Assembly (NCBI RefSeq): GCF_017309585.1
Contig: NZ_CP071321.1
Span: 1,984,001 to 2,048,000 of the forward strand
Source: Nitrogeniibacter aestuarii
GTDB lineage: Bacteria > Pseudomonadota > Gammaproteobacteria > Burkholderiales > Rhodocyclaceae
Length of the DNA stretch: 64,000 nucleotides
Reading direction: 5' to 3'
Of the stretch, positions 9,514 through 17,670 are shown one piece after another. Both the position numbers and the translations under genes were made by a program. Numbering within the stretch: the stretch's first letter is position 1; every line of letters starts with the position of its first letter. Below the pieces are notes generated by a model. It ran no database searches. It saw only the letters and a program-made list of their open reading frames with translations, and had not been told where the DNA came from.

Positions 9514-11073
9514 TCAGCGGTCGTCGGCATCCCGATTGACGGAGGCTTCGATACCGCCCTCGATCGCCGTGGCAAAACCGGAGGCCACGTAGGCACGCTG
9601 GCTGGGCGCAAAGCGCGGTGCCAGCAGACCGTCGTTGATCTCGCGGGTCACGGCAAAGCGGTTGAAGTCGTTGGCCGACAGGTACAGATCGCGCCCGGTC
9701 AGCACCTCGGTGCCGTTCGGGATCTCCCGCAGGATGCTTGCTTCGCCAAACGAGATGGCGCCGTCGCCATTGGCGTCGAACTTGGCCACCTGATGCTGGT
9801 AGGCCATGTACAGACGGGTCGGCAGGCCGACACCCGGTGCGAACGATTCGGTGCGCACGAACACGTCGAGCAGAATCTCGTTGGCCACGTTACTCGGGAT
9901 GAAGCGGTTGCGGCTCTCGGCCTGGGTGAAGTTCACCTCGTCTTCGGTGCGGTCCGGGTCACGCGGGTCGAGCGGATTGTCGCCCAGCGCGGCTCGGCGC
10001 AGTTCGTCGATGATGCGCACCGGGATGTCATCAGAGAGCAGCGCATCGGCAGAGGGCGGCACGATGGACGGCGTTTCCACCGCCGGGCGTCCGTCCAGAC
10101 CGCCGGTGAATGGCAGCTCATAGAGCGGGAAGGTCCAGTTGGTGCCCGGGTTCAGTTCCCAGTAGGCGTGCACGTCGCTCTGCTGCAGCGAGTTGAAGGC
10201 ACCGATACTTACCGGGAAGCCCACCGTATTGCCCAGATCGCCATTGGCGAAGTTGTCTTCGGCAGAGGGGAAGCGCACCGCCTGACCGTCGAGCGTGAAG
10301 ATGTCGCCAGGCTTGTTGGCGCCCTCGGCGGAGCGGGCGCGCAGTGCATCGTAGTCGGCCCGGGTCATGGTGCCCCAGGGATTGACGCCCTGAGCGTCCA
10401 GCTCGGCGATTACGGTCGGCACGGTCAGGTCGCGAATCAGCCAGCCTTCGTACCAGCCAGCTTCATTGTTGATCACGAACAGGCCGGAGATGTCGGTGAA
10501 GATGTCCACGAAGGCAGCCGGGTCGGCGGCGGTTTGCGGGTCGCCGGGCAGGCCTTCCTTCGGCTCGAACACCATGCGCACCGCGCCCACCGTGGGCAGC
10601 CCGCCGTTCGCCGTGTTTGCGCCGGTCTGGATGGCCTGGTCGTTGATGCCGGCAATCGGGCCGGTGAACGGGTTGGCTTCGAACTCGGTCGTGTCGAGCA
10701 GGTAGTAGCGGAACAGCAGGCTCGGCTCGTCGGCCTCGGCAAACACCGTCAGCGGCGATTGAGAGTGCGGGCGCTTTTCCAGTTCAACAATGCGGTCGCA
10801 CAGATCGAGCGGCAGGGGCGCAACGTCACCGCGCCGGCGCAGCTGGCGAACGCTGCGCGTGTCGCCGGCCTGGGGGCGGGCGCACTCATGCGCACCGCGG
10901 CCCTTGCGGTTCTTGAACGCCGTCTTGATCTGCTCAAGATGCGACTTGTGGAACTTGGGCGATGACTCCGGCGCGGCGCTGGCCACGTTGGTCAGGGCGA
11001 TGGTGCCAACCGCGGCCATCGACAGGGCGAGGCCAAGCGCCTTGGGGCGCAGTTTCGTGTGTTGAGTCTTCAT
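9514..11073 (-). CDS. Secreted protein of unknown function with an EF-hand-like loop
   Basis: 519 residues. A clear signal peptide (basic start, hydrophobic LGLALSMAAVGTIALT, cleavage near ASAAP) predicts export. I do not recognise the family. The only motif I can name is near residue 440: DANGDGAISFGEA, which fits a calcium-binding EF-hand loop (D-x-N-x-D-G-x-I-x-x-x-E). The body is rich in Asp, Pro and aromatic residues, like a folded periplasmic or extracellular protein. A plausible binding site AAAGGTAG precedes the ATG, and a strong terminator follows the stop, so it is probably transcribed alone. Confidence 0.8.
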   Translation of the reverse strand: MKTQHTKLRPKALGLALSMAAVGTIALTNVASAAPESSPKFHKSHLEQIKTAFKNRKGRGAHECARPQAGDTRSVRQLRRRGDVAPLPLDLCDRIVELEKRPHSQSPLTVFAEADEPSLLFRYYLLDTTEFEANPFTGPIAGINDQAIQTGANTANGGLPTVGAVRMVFEPKEGLPGDPQTAADPAAFVDIFTDISGLFVINNEAGWYEGWLIRDLTVPTVIAELDAQGVNPWGTMTRADYDALRARSAEGANKPGDIFTLDGQAVRFPSAEDNFANGDLGNTVGFPVSIGAFNSLQQSDVHAYWELNPGTNWTFPLYELPFTGGLDGRPAVETPSIVPPSADALLSDDIPVRIIDELRRAALGDNPLDPRDPDRTEDEVNFTQAESRNRFIPSNVANEILLDVFVRTESFAPGVGLPTRLYMAYQHQVAKFDANGDGAISFGEASILREIPNGTEVLTGRDLYLSANDFNRFAVTREINDGLLAPRFAPSQRAYVASGFATAIEGGIEASVNRDADDR

Positions 11074-11625
11074 GGGTTTCTACCTTTGCAGTTGCGTCAG
11101 AAAATTCGCCGTGCCAGCCACGTCGTCATGGCCAGCCACGCGTACTCGAATCGAGTAGCGGTTTTGTGCAGTTGCAATAAGGCAGGTTCCTGCACCCGGG
11201 GCAGAACCGGAGCATCGGCAAATGATTCGGGCGTATCGGTCAGAATTCGGGCTCAAATCAAGCCGCGAGCACAGCCCGGCGCCGCTCGGGTCTCGCCGGC
11301 AGGCAGCCGCCAGACGGCCCGGCACGCCCAGGCGACCCCGCCCGGGCAAATCAACGACCCGTGTCAGTCAGGCCGAATGGCTGGATGGAAAGGAGGCCGA
11401 TTGATCGGCGCATGTCTGCTGCAGGAGGCGGGCCGTCCGGGCGGATCGAGATTGCAGCGACTCCGCGCTACAGGTTGCGCGCCGGAAAGCCCGGTCCACC
11501 GGCCTGTCACGCCATCCCATTGGAATTTTTGCTTGCCAGAAAGCCCGTGCTTCCTTAGCGTAGGGGGACGTCGTGCTTCGTGGGTGCGGCGTACAGGCCC
11601 ATTGCACCATGGAGGGCGCTTTTCA
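11074..11625. other. Long intergenic region between divergent genes
   Basis: About 550 bases upstream of both the EF-hand gene (minus) and the small secreted protein (plus). Open frames here have no coding character. The only clear signal is GGAGGG at 11611-11616 for the downstream gene. Confidence 0.5.
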
Positions 11626-12009
11626 GTGGCAAAACCTCGACTTCTTTTCAGTATTGTCCTCGCCATTGCGGCGAGCACGGCCGTGGCGGGCAAGCGTGTT
11701 CCCTTGCCCGGTATTGATAACGCGCTGGCCGATTGCCTCAGCATCGAACCCAAGCGCATGCGGCTCGAACGCGGCCAGGCGGTCCTCGATGCCGACGTCA
11801 CCCTCGCGCGATCCATCGGCGAATGCGGCTGCACATCGGCTATGGCCGCCTATCACGCCATCGCCACGCGGGGTGAGCGCAAACAACGGCTTCCACGCGG
11901 GGAAGTGGCGCTCAAGACCGGTGGCCTCAAATCCCTCGTGCTGGGGGATGGGCGCAGCGTCATCAACGCCACAGGGGTGGTGGTGGCACTGAGCTGTTCA
12001 GGCGCGTAG
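11626..12009 (+). CDS. Small secreted protein of unknown function
   Basis: 127 residues from GTG 11626, chosen because GGAGGG lies nine bases upstream and because translation from here begins with a perfect signal peptide (MAKPRLL, then FSIVLAIAASTAVAG). The frame is open far upstream, but that extension has no coding character. The mature part has one Cys near its start, then a CGC motif after ARSIGE, and a final Cys in ALSCSGA, which suggests disulfides in the periplasm. It may belong to one of the small domain-of-unknown-function families; I cannot name it with confidence. Confidence 0.7.
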   Translation: MAKPRLLFSIVLAIAASTAVAGKRVPLPGIDNALADCLSIEPKRMRLERGQAVLDADVTLARSIGECGCTSAMAAYHAIATRGERKQRLPRGEVALKTGGLKSLVLGDGRSVINATGVVVALSCSGA

Positions 12010-12211
12010 TCACCTTTGGCGATTGCGTTTGCGCGCCGTCGCGCGTGTGCGGGCGACGCCAGCCGCTGGCCGGGCGTATCGATGCGCCCGAAAAGGCCTT
12101 TGAGCGAAGCCTCATTCGCCATCAACCGCGCTGACGCGGGGCTCGATGCCGGCATGCAAGCGCTGACTCCCGCTGATGCCGCAGACCCCGTTCTATCCCC
12201 GGACCCGCCCC

Positions 12212-13237
12212 TCAGCCACCTGCGTTCGGGCGATTTCCCATACGGAAGGCGCCGGGCGAAACGCCATAGGCCGCCCGAAACACACGGCTGAAATGCGCCA
12301 TGTTGTTGAAGCCGCATCCCATGGCAATCGTCGTCACCGAGTCGTGGGCGCGCAGGCAGCTCGCCAGTTGGCGACGGCTTGCCTCAAGGCGTTGGCGGGT
12401 GAGATGGCGCATCGTCGAGGTGCCCTCCGCGGCGAACAACTCGTTGATGTAGCGCGCAGAGAGCCCCACGCCGTGGGCGATCGCGGCGGCATCGAGCTGC
12501 GGGTCGGCAAAGTGGCAGGCAATGAACTGCTTGACCCGCGCCAGCGCGAGGCCACGATGCCTGGAAAGGTTTTCGGGTTGCGGGTTGGCGTCATTGATTG
12601 CAAGCGCGAACAGGTCCAGCGCTTGTTCCGACAAGTCGAGGAACTGAGCCTGGCCCAATTCGCCCAGGTGCTGCGCGGTCGAGCGGATCAGCGTCGAGGC
12701 CACCGCGGCGATGCCGTGCCCGCCACCGATGGGCGTCGCGGTCAGATCACCGGGGTTTCGAACCCGCTGCCGCAGCAGCGCGCGGGGAATCGAGATCAGG
12801 ATCTTCGAGAAGCACGACGGAATCTCGATGCGATGGGGCTGGGTGGCATCGTAGAAACTCATCTCCCCGGGCTTCAGAAACACCTCGCGCCCGCCCTGCG
12901 CCAGGCGGTAACGGCCTGCGGTCAGCACCACGGCGAAATAGCAGTCTTGCGCGGCTTCCGACGGCTCTTGTGGCAAGCGCTCAAGAACGATCGGGTTGGA
13001 GCGGATCGGCGACAGCCGCATGCCGTGACGGCCCGGGTAGATCCACATGTCGTTGTACAGCCGGCGGTCCTTCGGCGGCGTAATCTCGACGTTGGCGTAC
13101 TCGCGCCCGATGACCTCCTTGAGCCATTCCAGACGGTGGGGGGCGCTTTGCTGCGCGGTGCAGAAGCGCTGGCCACCGAGCCGCGCCAGGCTGTCTTGTC
13201 GCCACTCGTCCATGTCTTGCGAAGCCGACCGGTTCAT
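12212..13237 (-). CDS. AraC-family transcriptional regulator
   Basis: 341 residues from ATG 13237; an alternative TTG at 13327 would add 30 residues and overlap the divergent promoter region. The N-terminal two thirds look like an AraC_binding_2 (FeaR/AlkR-type) sensor, including FLKPGEMSFYDATQPH. The C-terminal 100 residues are the two-helix-turn-helix DNA-binding domain (VGLSARYINELFAAEG and MGCGFNNMAHFSRVF, ending YGVSPGAFR). It is divergent from the four-helix membrane protein at 13345, the most obvious regulatory target. Confidence 0.88.
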   Translation of the reverse strand: MNRSASQDMDEWRQDSLARLGGQRFCTAQQSAPHRLEWLKEVIGREYANVEITPPKDRRLYNDMWIYPGRHGMRLSPIRSNPIVLERLPQEPSEAAQDCYFAVVLTAGRYRLAQGGREVFLKPGEMSFYDATQPHRIEIPSCFSKILISIPRALLRQRVRNPGDLTATPIGGGHGIAAVASTLIRSTAQHLGELGQAQFLDLSEQALDLFALAINDANPQPENLSRHRGLALARVKQFIACHFADPQLDAAAIAHGVGLSARYINELFAAEGTSTMRHLTRQRLEASRRQLASCLRAHDSVTTIAMGCGFNNMAHFSRVFRAAYGVSPGAFRMGNRPNAGG

Positions 13238-13344
13238 CGCACGCACACCGTCCAGGTCAAGAAAATCCACCGTTTGAGAATAGCCGACCGCATGCGGCGT
13301 GTCATAGGCTCGATGCCATCGTGACAACCAAGGAGGCGGACGCC

Positions 13345-13860
13345 ATGTCTCGAGACACCAATCACACGATCAACATCATGATGCTTCGCGGCGCCTGTCT
13401 GTGGATTCTGATGGCCCTCGCGCTGGCCTGGACTCTGGTCGGGCTCTACAACGAGGTCGGATTGCTGAAGTCCATCTTTCCGGGGCGGCCGGCCCGGGTC
13501 CTGCAGGGGCACATCGACTTCCTGCTGATGAGCGCCCTGATTCTCGGCTTCTTCGCCACCCGCGTGTGGTTGCCGTGGCACGTCCGCTGGGCGATTGTGG
13601 TCGGCGCATTCACGAATTCCAGCCTGTTCGTCCTCATGGCGATGTTCCCGAGCGTCGATCCGCTGCACGAGAGCTTCGCGCCCTCGAGCACCGGCAATAC
13701 GGTGTTCAACGTCTATCTTTACGCCAGCCTGCTGCTGACGAGCTACGGTTTCGGCAAGGCGGCGGTACTGGTGCTCAAATCGACGCTGCCGCACCGGCAT
13801 GCCGCCCGGCACGGCAATGCCCCGGCGCAAGACGGGGACTACCGGGTCCAGAACGGTTGA
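13345..13860 (+). CDS. Four-helix integral membrane protein
   Basis: 171 residues. ATG 13345 is set by a strong AAGGAGG at 13330-13336, eight bases upstream; the earlier GTG at 13321 has none. Four hydrophobic segments are visible (about 15-37, 56-76, 81-101, 119-145), with a Gly-His-Ile-Asp motif at the start of the second and an Asn in the third. The size, four-helix plan, and His and Asn placement faintly recall styrene oxide isomerase, but this is only a structural analogy from memory. It is divergently paired with an AraC regulator of a type often tied to aromatic or aldehyde metabolism. Function not established. Confidence 0.75.
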   Translation: MSRDTNHTINIMMLRGACLWILMALALAWTLVGLYNEVGLLKSIFPGRPARVLQGHIDFLLMSALILGFFATRVWLPWHVRWAIVVGAFTNSSLFVLMAMFPSVDPLHESFAPSSTGNTVFNVYLYASLLLTSYGFGKAAVLVLKSTLPHRHAARHGNAPAQDGDYRVQNG

Positions 13861-13956
13861 GCGCCCGTTGGGGAGATCCGGGGGCAGACCCCGAGGTTTC
13901 CCCACATCGTCATCCCCACTGGCGCGCGCCACTGCGCGAGCCTGCCGCCGACGGCC

Positions 13957-14091
13957 TCAGGCCGCTTCCGCCTCGGCGTCAACAATCCGTTCGGTGAATT
14001 CATTCTTCTCCGACGCCGCCATTACCAGATAGCGCCGCGCCCGCGTCATGCCCACGTAGAGCAGGCGGGCGTTCTTGGTGCGTTCACTCGT
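13957..14091 (-). pseudogene. C-terminal remnant of a UvrD/Rep-type DNA helicase
   Basis: About 44 codons of helicase C-terminus end at a TGA at 13957. The stretch NARLLYVGMTRARRYLVMAA matches motif VI of superfamily 1 helicases, where the Thr-Arg-Ala-Arg arginine finger acts in ATP hydrolysis. The similarity stops near 14091, where the sequence changes into the flank of the 77-bp repeat, and no other part of a helicase is present. It therefore marks the broken edge of a gene that was cut when the accessory region formed. Confidence 0.75.
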
Positions 14092-14123
14092 TATTCTTGC
14101 ACCAAATTTAAGTGCAGGAATCC

Positions 14124-14200
14124 GTCTGTGAATTAGGTCACTTGGCCTCAGTGACACGTGCTGTGTAGAGTCACCCTAATTGCATCACGATGTAACGGGC
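14124..14200 (+). repeat. 77-bp direct repeat, left copy
   Basis: It runs from GTCTGTGAA through GGTCACTT and GTGTAGAG to TTGCATC, GATGTAACGGGC. A second copy of almost the same length at 15697-15774 shares all of these blocks in the same order. The left copy ends exactly at the ATG of the NERD gene, so it forms that gene's 5' leader. The GTGGGTCACTTTT-like part resembles terminal sequences I associate with IS21-type elements, but no transposase is present here. Confidence 0.8.
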
Positions 14201-15244
14201 ATGATTCTCAAGAATGCCGACGACAAGGCGTCGTCGATTGCGCAGCTCGAACTGCTTCTCAAAACCGGCCGGGTGCCGGACAAGCAGGTCAAGCACGTCG
14301 AAAAAGAAGTCCGCCTCATCAAGGCCGGCATCAAGGGGGAGGCTGAAGCCGCCTACCTCATCGACTTCTACATGAAAGACAGCAAACGAACCGCTGTCAT
14401 CCATGATCTGCGCCTGGAGCTGGCTGATGGCCGTGTGGCGCAGATTGACCATCTGCTCATTCACCACACCTACCGCTTCTACGTCCTTGAGACCAAGCAC
14501 TTCAACCACGGGCTGAAAATCACCGACGAAGGTGAATTCCTGCGCTGGAACGACTGGAACAAAACCTACGAAGGCTTTCCATCACCCATTGAGCAGAACC
14601 AGCGTCACGCGCTGGTGCTGGCCCGGAAGATGGAAGAAATCGGTCTGCCGAAAGCTGAAATCAAATCGCTGATACTCGTCGCGCCCCATGCGCGCGTGAT
14701 CCGCTCCAAGGTTTTCGATTCGTCCATGGTAGTGAAAGCCGACCAGTTTTTGACCGCGCTGGAAAAAGACCTCGAAAACGCCGGGGTATTCAACGTGCTC
14801 GGTGGATTCGCCAAAGCCAAATTCATTGGTTCGGTCGAAGAGATCGGCAAAAAAATTGCTCGCTACCATCGCCCAACCAAAATCAACTACGTCGCCAAGT
14901 TCGGCCTGGCTAATGCCAAGCGACCAGCCGCTGTCCAAGCAGAAGCGGCAGAACACGCCCTTGTGGAAACGGTGGAAGCCGTTTTACCAGCCGGCGCCGC
15001 CATCGATGATGAGCGTCCACCGAAGGCTGCATTTATCTGCCGCCATTGCAGCAGCGACATGCTGGCAATCGAATACGGCCGCTATGGCTACTACTTCAAG
15101 TGCAAGGCCTGTGGCGGCAATACACCAATCAAACTTGGCTGTGGGGTGGAAGGCCACAAAGAGCGACTCAGAAAGGCCGGCGCCCGGTTCTATCGTGAGT
15201 GTGAAGCGTGTGGCTCAAGCGTGTTGTACTTCTGTAACGAATAG
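14201..15244 (+). CDS. NERD-domain (nuclease-related) protein with C-terminal zinc ribbons
   Basis: 347 residues from ATG 14201; a TTG at 14180 is possible but lies inside the repeat. A short helical start is followed by the NERD domain at about 35-150: IKGEAEAA, then VAQIDHLLI and YVLETKHFN, giving the E...D...ExK arrangement of the restriction-endonuclease-like fold. The last 75 residues hold pairs of Cys (CRHC, CKAC, CEAC, then a final C) typical of topoisomerase-like zinc ribbons that bind single-stranded DNA. Predicted DNA-processing nuclease. NERD proteins often occur with UvrD-type helicases and in mobile islands, which fits the helicase remnant to the left. Confidence 0.85.
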   Translation: MILKNADDKASSIAQLELLLKTGRVPDKQVKHVEKEVRLIKAGIKGEAEAAYLIDFYMKDSKRTAVIHDLRLELADGRVAQIDHLLIHHTYRFYVLETKHFNHGLKITDEGEFLRWNDWNKTYEGFPSPIEQNQRHALVLARKMEEIGLPKAEIKSLILVAPHARVIRSKVFDSSMVVKADQFLTALEKDLENAGVFNVLGGFAKAKFIGSVEEIGKKIARYHRPTKINYVAKFGLANAKRPAAVQAEAAEHALVETVEAVLPAGAAIDDERPPKAAFICRHCSSDMLAIEYGRYGYYFKCKACGGNTPIKLGCGVEGHKERLRKAGARFYRECEACGSSVLYFCNE

Positions 15245-15309
15245 CGCTTGAGTGCAAATGAACCAGAGGGCTGCCAACGACCGCGCCCGTGTTGTTGAGA
15301 GATGAACAG

Positions 15310-15459
15310 ATGAAAAATATCAGGCGGCTTCTGCTGGGAATCACTCTTGTCTTCATAGGAAACACCGTGCTCGCCCATGGGGGTGGTTGCCGCAAGAATT
15401 CGCCGCCGGGGCAGTGCTGCCACAAGGATAGCCGTACCGGGACTGTTCACTGTCATTGA
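15310..15459 (+). CDS. Small secreted YHYH-type protein (49 aa)
   Basis: A 49-residue frame that opens with a good signal peptide (MKNIRRLLLGITLVFIG, cleaved near VLA-HGG) and ends with a short His/Cys-rich mature part: HGGGCRK, then QCCHKDSRTG and VHCH. This is the pattern of the small YHYH-domain proteins (H-G-G...C-H-x-D-x-x-T-G-x-x-H-C-H), thought to bind metal. It lies 65 bases after the NERD gene in the same direction and inside the same pair of direct repeats. Function unknown. Confidence 0.7.
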   Translation: MKNIRRLLLGITLVFIGNTVLAHGGGCRKNSPPGQCCHKDSRTGTVHCH

Positions 15460-15900
15460 TTAATGGCGATTTTCCATAGCGATAGTGGGCTCACGGCCAA
15501 GGCGGATGAGATTTTTCTCAGAATGGGTGATGTTGGAACGCAAGACCTGACCCTCATAAGTAAGTAAGTAAGCGTTCGCGCTTAAAAATGTGCGTGGGGA
15601 AGGATGAAGGGCATACGGAAAGGGTATGACGTTCTTGAGCGTGTGCGGCGGAAAGCACCGTATGTTGGGGCTTCATGACATACGCGGTTGGGTAGTGTCT
15701 GTGAAGTGGGTCACTTTTCGGGAGTGAGGTGGTGTGTGTAGAGTTGTTCACAATTGCATCGGGATGTAACGGGCCGTCGCGATGAAGGCGCCGAAGCACC
15801 TTAGCTGTATCACTTTAGTGATGCGAAGAACTTGGAATTCAAGACATATTCCTGATTGATTTCTTTGCCGCAAACCGATTGTTAAAACTAGATAATAGCC
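15460..15900. other. Intergenic region with the second direct repeat
   Basis: 440 bases between the YHYH gene and the AT-rich 468-aa gene. It holds a short run of AAGT units at about 15557-15572 and the right copy of the 77-bp repeat. Base composition becomes AT-rich after about 15780. No other gene is supported. Confidence 0.55.
15697..15774 (+). repeat. 77-bp direct repeat, right copy (78 bp)
   Basis: Matches 14124-14200 block by block: GTCTGTGAA, GGGTCACTT, GTGTAGAG, AATTGCATC, GATGTAACGGGC. It ends 126 bases before the ATG of the next gene instead of abutting it. Together the copies bracket a unit of about 1.6 kb carrying the NERD and YHYH genes. Confidence 0.8.
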
Positions 15901-17307
15901 ATGACAACGAACTTTTCGACTGAATTTCCAATTAATGCTGAACGCAGTGTCTCCGACGTTGTTCGCCTCGCCTGTCAATGGATCTCTGGTAGCCCTCATA
16001 CGGCGATCCTTGATAGTGAGTTGGTTGATCTCCCAATTGACTCTGAGAGAAAAGTGAATGCGCCAGGTGAAGAAGTGACCGTCGCAATTGTGCGGCCTCA
16101 AGGTTACGAAGTGGGAGGTATGCGTTACGTTAGAACAGAGGATGGCTTGGAGTGGACGACCACAATTGTTGCGCACAAGACAAGTGATAAACATCTTCTT
16201 AGCATTCAGGTTTCATGCGAGGCGATGAGTACTGCGGTTCAGCTTCCTCCACCTAAAAAACCATATTTTATTCGTCAGGCTCTCGATAATCTCGGAGGGG
16301 GCATGGATGGCGAGATTCCCGTGTCTGATAAGCCAATTCGACTTGCAGAAGGCGAGGCGGGAGTCGCGGCAGCTCTTATAAAAGGCCTAGCAAAAAACAA
16401 ACTTCCGATAGTGTATGTAAGTTGCGGTTTTGACGGCATGCTTCTTGTTGATCCTAGTGAGCTCGCTCGATACGTTTCTGGAATGGCACATGTAATAGTC
16501 GAGCCTAGCAGAGAGTTTTCATATCAAGTAAAAAACCTTACGACATCAAAAAACGCTTTTGGCGGCACCGTTGGAGTTTATTGGCCTGAAAGTGATGCCA
16601 AGAAGTCATATTTCGTTGACGATGGTAAGGTTGATAAAAGAACAATGCAGCTTGAAATTGCAAAAGACATCAGGCTTGCTCTCGCTAATCGCCGACTGAG
16701 ATCAACATGTACTTGGGGTCATCTCCAAGAAACTATATCCCGGAATCGATACGAGTTGCTGAAGTCTCAGGGATCAACGGAACTTCAAGAATACGTCGAT
16801 GTGTTTGAGGCGGAGCAGGCAGCCAAGGATGAAAAGCTAATTGAAGCGGAGCAAGAAATATCTCGATTGCATTCTGAAATTCGACGGCTCTCGGCATCGG
16901 TTGATTCTTGTAGTGCAGGATTTATTTCAGCGGGCGAAGAGCAAGATCTCTATACGAACGAGATTCGTGAAATTGTCATCGCTGCGCTACGGGAAGCATA
17001 TAGGTTGTCCCGAGAAGGTAGCCGTCGGCAGCATGTTCTTGCGGATCTCTTGGCGAAGAACAAGACTTTGAATGGTAGTGAAAAAAATCAGGAAGAGATA
17101 AAGAATTTATTTCGGGCCTATCGAGATATGGATTCGTCAACGCGTACAGCTTTGAATCGACTGGGGTTCTCATTGTCTGAAGAAGGGAAGCACTATAAAT
17201 TGGTTTTTCAAGGTGATGGGCGATACACGGTTACTCTGCCCAAAACGAGTAGTGATCACAGGGCGGGAAAGAATATTGCGAGCGACATAAACAATCTTAT
17301 CTTTTAG
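15901..17307 (+). CDS. AT-rich protein of unknown function with a possible HicA-like C-terminal domain
   Basis: 468 residues that I cannot assign. Base use is clearly more AT-rich than in the core genes, pointing to transfer. Residues 1-270 look like a folded alpha/beta domain, including IVYVSCGFDGMLLVDP, then ELARYVSGMAHVIVEP and a GGTVGVYWP strand. Residues 300-345 are heptad-like and charged (coiled coil). The last 45 residues (GFSLSEEGKHYKLVF, then RYTVTLPKTSSDHRAGKN) resemble the HicA mRNA-interferase fold, where a His after a Gly turn is catalytic. A defence or toxin effector is one reading; it rests only on pattern resemblance and on the setting between a NERD gene and a small membrane protein. 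Confidence 0.7.
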   Translation: MTTNFSTEFPINAERSVSDVVRLACQWISGSPHTAILDSELVDLPIDSERKVNAPGEEVTVAIVRPQGYEVGGMRYVRTEDGLEWTTTIVAHKTSDKHLLSIQVSCEAMSTAVQLPPPKKPYFIRQALDNLGGGMDGEIPVSDKPIRLAEGEAGVAAALIKGLAKNKLPIVYVSCGFDGMLLVDPSELARYVSGMAHVIVEPSREFSYQVKNLTTSKNAFGGTVGVYWPESDAKKSYFVDDGKVDKRTMQLEIAKDIRLALANRRLRSTCTWGHLQETISRNRYELLKSQGSTELQEYVDVFEAEQAAKDEKLIEAEQEISRLHSEIRRLSASVDSCSAGFISAGEEQDLYTNEIREIVIAALREAYRLSREGSRRQHVLADLLAKNKTLNGSEKNQEEIKNLFRAYRDMDSSTRTALNRLGFSLSEEGKHYKLVFQGDGRYTVTLPKTSSDHRAGKNIASDINNLIF

Positions 17308-17400
17308 TTCCTCGTGAGTTGTTTTTTATGTTTTACGTAATTTCATGTTTTTGTTCAAAATACTGCTTGAATGTGTTTTTAACAACAATAAATATGAAAA

Positions 17401-17634
17401 TAAAAACGGCCCGAGTTTGAGGCGTTTTTATCTGCTGAGTTCGAGGTTTGCTCAGTCTTCATAAGCCTACATTGGCACACAAGTACGGAACAGATTCCGG
17501 TCCCCATACACATCATCTAGGCGATTCGCGCTTGGCCAGAACGTGTTGTCCGCCACCTAGGGCAGGGGAAGACGCCTTCCTGGTTGTTGCAGGGGCGATC
17601 CCAGTCGGCGAATACGTCCGCCTGGCTGTGTCGG
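17401..17634 (-). pseudogene. gcvP 3'-end relic A
   Basis: Degenerate copy of the terminator plus the last 60 or so codons of gcvP, in the same orientation as the intact gene at 27508. Recognisable blocks are the stop and MxAYED codons at 17452-17472, GGCACACAAG, CAGATTCCGGTCCCCATACAC, TTGGCCAGAACGTGTTGTCCGCC, GACGCCTTCCTGG and CCTGGCTGTG. The Glu codon of the terminal M-E-A-Y-E-D has become TAG (17467-17469), and small indels break the frame, so it is not coding. A weak hairpin corresponding to the gcvP terminator precedes it at about 17407-17429. Confidence 0.88.
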
Positions 17635-17670
17635 TCTAAGAATTCTAAGACGATAGTTTATGTTGTTTCT

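Noticed and set aside
15557..15572. Short AAGT tandem repeat as a phase-variation tract
   Set aside because: It has only about four units, lies in a non-coding stretch and is not placed in a promoter spacer that I can identify.
14163..15774. The 77-bp repeats as integron attC sites
   Set aside because: The ends do not show the paired core sites (GTTRRRY and its inverse) or the imperfect palindrome of attC, and there is no integron integrase.
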